From an uncultured Collinsella sp. (GTDB lineage Bacteria; Actinomycetota; Coriobacteriia; Coriobacteriales; Coriobacteriaceae), in NCBI GenBank assembly GCA_902465265.1, contig CABQMF010000011.1:1-41278 (forward strand): a stretch of 41,278 bases of DNA, written 5' to 3'. The translations under genes were made by a program, and so were the position numbers. The notes under the pieces are model-generated. The model was not told where the DNA came from. It worked only from the letters and a program-made list of their open reading frames with translations, and searched no databases. How positions within the stretch are numbered: the stretch's first letter is position 1; every line of letters starts with the position of its first letter. Below, in pieces: positions 40,095-41,278 of this stretch.

Positions 40095-40159
40095 GTTCAT
40101 CTGAATCTGTAACATCTAGCCGAGTTTTTCGGTCCTAACTGTTACAGATTGAGATGAAC
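40095..40159. repeat. CTGTAACA palindrome, single copy
   Basis: Arms of 20 bases (40095-40114 and 40140-40159) pair at 19 positions; the loop contains CCGA-GTTTT-TCGG. Fifty-five bases are identical to 35096-35150, and it again lies between a plus-strand EIICB/GH1 module and a minus-strand LacI gene. Confidence 0.8.
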
Positions 40160-40172
40160 GAGCCGAGCACGT

Positions 40173-41183
40173 CTACGCCCGCAGGTCCTTCACGCTGGAA
40201 CGCTCGACCAGCACGCCCGAGACGAGCGTACGGCTTCTGGAGCTCGGGGCTTCCAGACCGGCGACGACCTCGTTAAGCGCACGAACGCCCAGCTCGCGGT
40301 GGCGAAACTTCACCGACGTCAAAATCGAGTTGGGAATCGTCTTGTAGAGCTCATCGTCGAAGCCGATCACGGACACGTCGTCGGGCACACTGAGCCCCTT
40401 GTCACGTAGAGCCATCATCACGCCGTTTGCCATGCAGTCGTTAGCAGCGAGGACCGCCGTGCAATCGGGCTTATCGGCAAGCACAAGGCCCGCGGCATAG
40501 CCACTATCCGCATTCCAATCGCCTTGCAGAGGCTCGGGCGGCTCAATGCCACGCGTCTCGAGTGCCGCACGCCAACCTTTCATACGGCACTGGCTCGACA
40601 GCGACTCTTTCTTACCAGAGACGAAGTACACGTTCTTGTGTCCGCGATTCAAGAAGTACTCGCATGCCATGCGCGCGCCGCCCTCTTGGTCGTCACTGAC
40701 GGTAGAGCAGGTAGGATGTTCCATCGAGGTAATAATCACCGTCTTGAGGTCCTTCGGCGCCTCAAAGGTATCAAAGTCATCGACCATCTGGCGCAGGTTG
40801 AAAATCATGCCGTCGACGGGAAGCTGCGACATCCTACGTGCCGCTTCGGCAAGGGTCATCTTCTCCCCCGCCCGCTTTTTAATCATCGTGAGCGCAAAGC
40901 CTCGCTCTGCGGCGGCATCGGCGATACCGTCAATCATGTCCACGTTGCCGCCCGACAAGTGAAACAGCACCACGCCGATGCACCCGTAACGGCCCAACTT
41001 GAGTGAACGCGCGGCAAAGTTCGCCCGGAACCCAAGCGCTTCCATGGCAGCATGGACCCTATCGCGCGTCGACTCTCGCACGCTATCGGGCTCGTTGATC
41101 ACACGCGACACCGTCTTGAGGGAAACACCCGCGGCAACCGCCACATCGTTCATTGAGACGCTTTTCTTGTCCATCGTTGCCAC
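40173..41183 (-). CDS. LacI-family regulator (LacI-D)
   Basis: This is a repressor of about 336 residues with recognition residues Leu22-Lys23 (GVSLKTVSRVINE), a hinge, and a ligand domain ending in the family-shared VSGVLVERSSVKDLR. GTG at 41183 has GGAG five bases upstream; ATG 41174 is an alternative start. It is the most divergent of the four in its DNA-reading helix. Its targets lie outside the window; the visible upstream bases carry GCCGTTTACCGG (41257-41268), loosely like the ACCGTTCACGG motif, but no ATG-NNN-ACGT operator. Confidence 0.87.
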   Translation of the reverse strand: MATMDKKSVSMNDVAVAAGVSLKTVSRVINEPDSVRESTRDRVHAAMEALGFRANFAARSLKLGRYGCIGVVLFHLSGGNVDMIDGIADAAAERGFALTMIKKRAGEKMTLAEAARRMSQLPVDGMIFNLRQMVDDFDTFEAPKDLKTVIITSMEHPTCSTVSDDQEGGARMACEYFLNRGHKNVYFVSGKKESLSSQCRMKGWRAALETRGIEPPEPLQGDWNADSGYAAGLVLADKPDCTAVLAANDCMANGVMMALRDKGLSVPDDVSVIGFDDELYKTIPNSILTSVKFRHRELGVRALNEVVAGLEAPSSRSRTLVSGVLVERSSVKDLRA

Positions 41184-41278
41184 TGCTTCTCCAGTCGGTT
41201 CCCTATCGATCGTTCTTTGCGTTCTAGCATACACTACCTGCTCGGTTTTCAAATTTGCCGTTTACCGGACAATACCGA

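Noticed and set aside
1..41278. rRNA, tRNA, insertion sequence or phage genes
   Set aside because: None could be recognised on either strand.

Overview
This 41.3 kb stretch of GC-rich chromosome looks like a gut Coriobacteriia genome (Actinomycetota), most likely Collinsella or a close relative. The basis is the gene content (lactose-family PTS, tagatose-6-phosphate pathway, galactitol-type PTS, anaerobic flavodiiron protein), the codon bias and the many short palindromic repeats. This placement is inference, because no rRNA or tRNA gene was recognised. I saw no transposase, prophage or CRISPR array.

Layout. 1-6.5 kb: a class I DAHP synthase with a clear promoter, a BceAB-like ABC transporter on the minus strand, a Nudix-Vsr repair fusion, and a small self-contained ORF unit ending in a strong terminator. 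6.6-17.5 kb: a minus-strand galactitol/tagatose operon (gatY, a lacX-like epimerase, tagatose-6-P kinase, gatD, a ribulose-P-epimerase-like gene, gatB, gatC, gatA and a PRD regulator), with a DeoR-family repressor divergent from it. 17.6-18.8 kb: a flavodiiron protein. 18.9-23.1 kb: a LacI regulator divergent from galK-galT (Leloir pathway). 23.2-24.7 kb: an AAA/DUF4143 ATPase behind three exact 33-bp iterons. 24.9-28.2 kb: lacA-lacB-lacX2-lacC2 on the minus strand. 28.5-30.1 kb: an unknown membrane protein and the lactose EIIA (lacF). 30.3-41.2 kb: three more LacI regulators flanking two modules, each a lactose-type EIICB plus a GH1 phospho-beta-galactosidase.

How it works together (inference from family knowledge). 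Lactose or a related beta-galactoside enters through EIICB/LacF as the 6-phosphate and is cut by the GH1 enzymes. Galactose-6-P is isomerised by LacAB to tagatose-6-P and phosphorylated by LacC. Galactitol-1-P is oxidised by GatD to the same tagatose-6-P. The only tagatose-bisphosphate aldolase seen is the class II GatY in the galactitol operon; there is no lacD. Free galactose goes through GalK/GalT; no galE is seen.

Most notable signals: (1) a family of about 140-210 bp structured elements (four copies, each directly after a gene end, with compensatory changes in several helices) that looks like a structured RNA or repeat; (2) three sets of LacI operators on one scaffold, ATG-NNN-ACGT-NNN-CAT, whose right-hand triplet changes with the recognition helix of the adjacent LacI protein; (3) a shared ACCGTTCACGG motif in nearly every lactose/galactose control region; (4) the Nudix-Vsr fusion; (5) the DUF4143 iterons; (6) a 55-bp identical palindrome placed twice between convergent genes.
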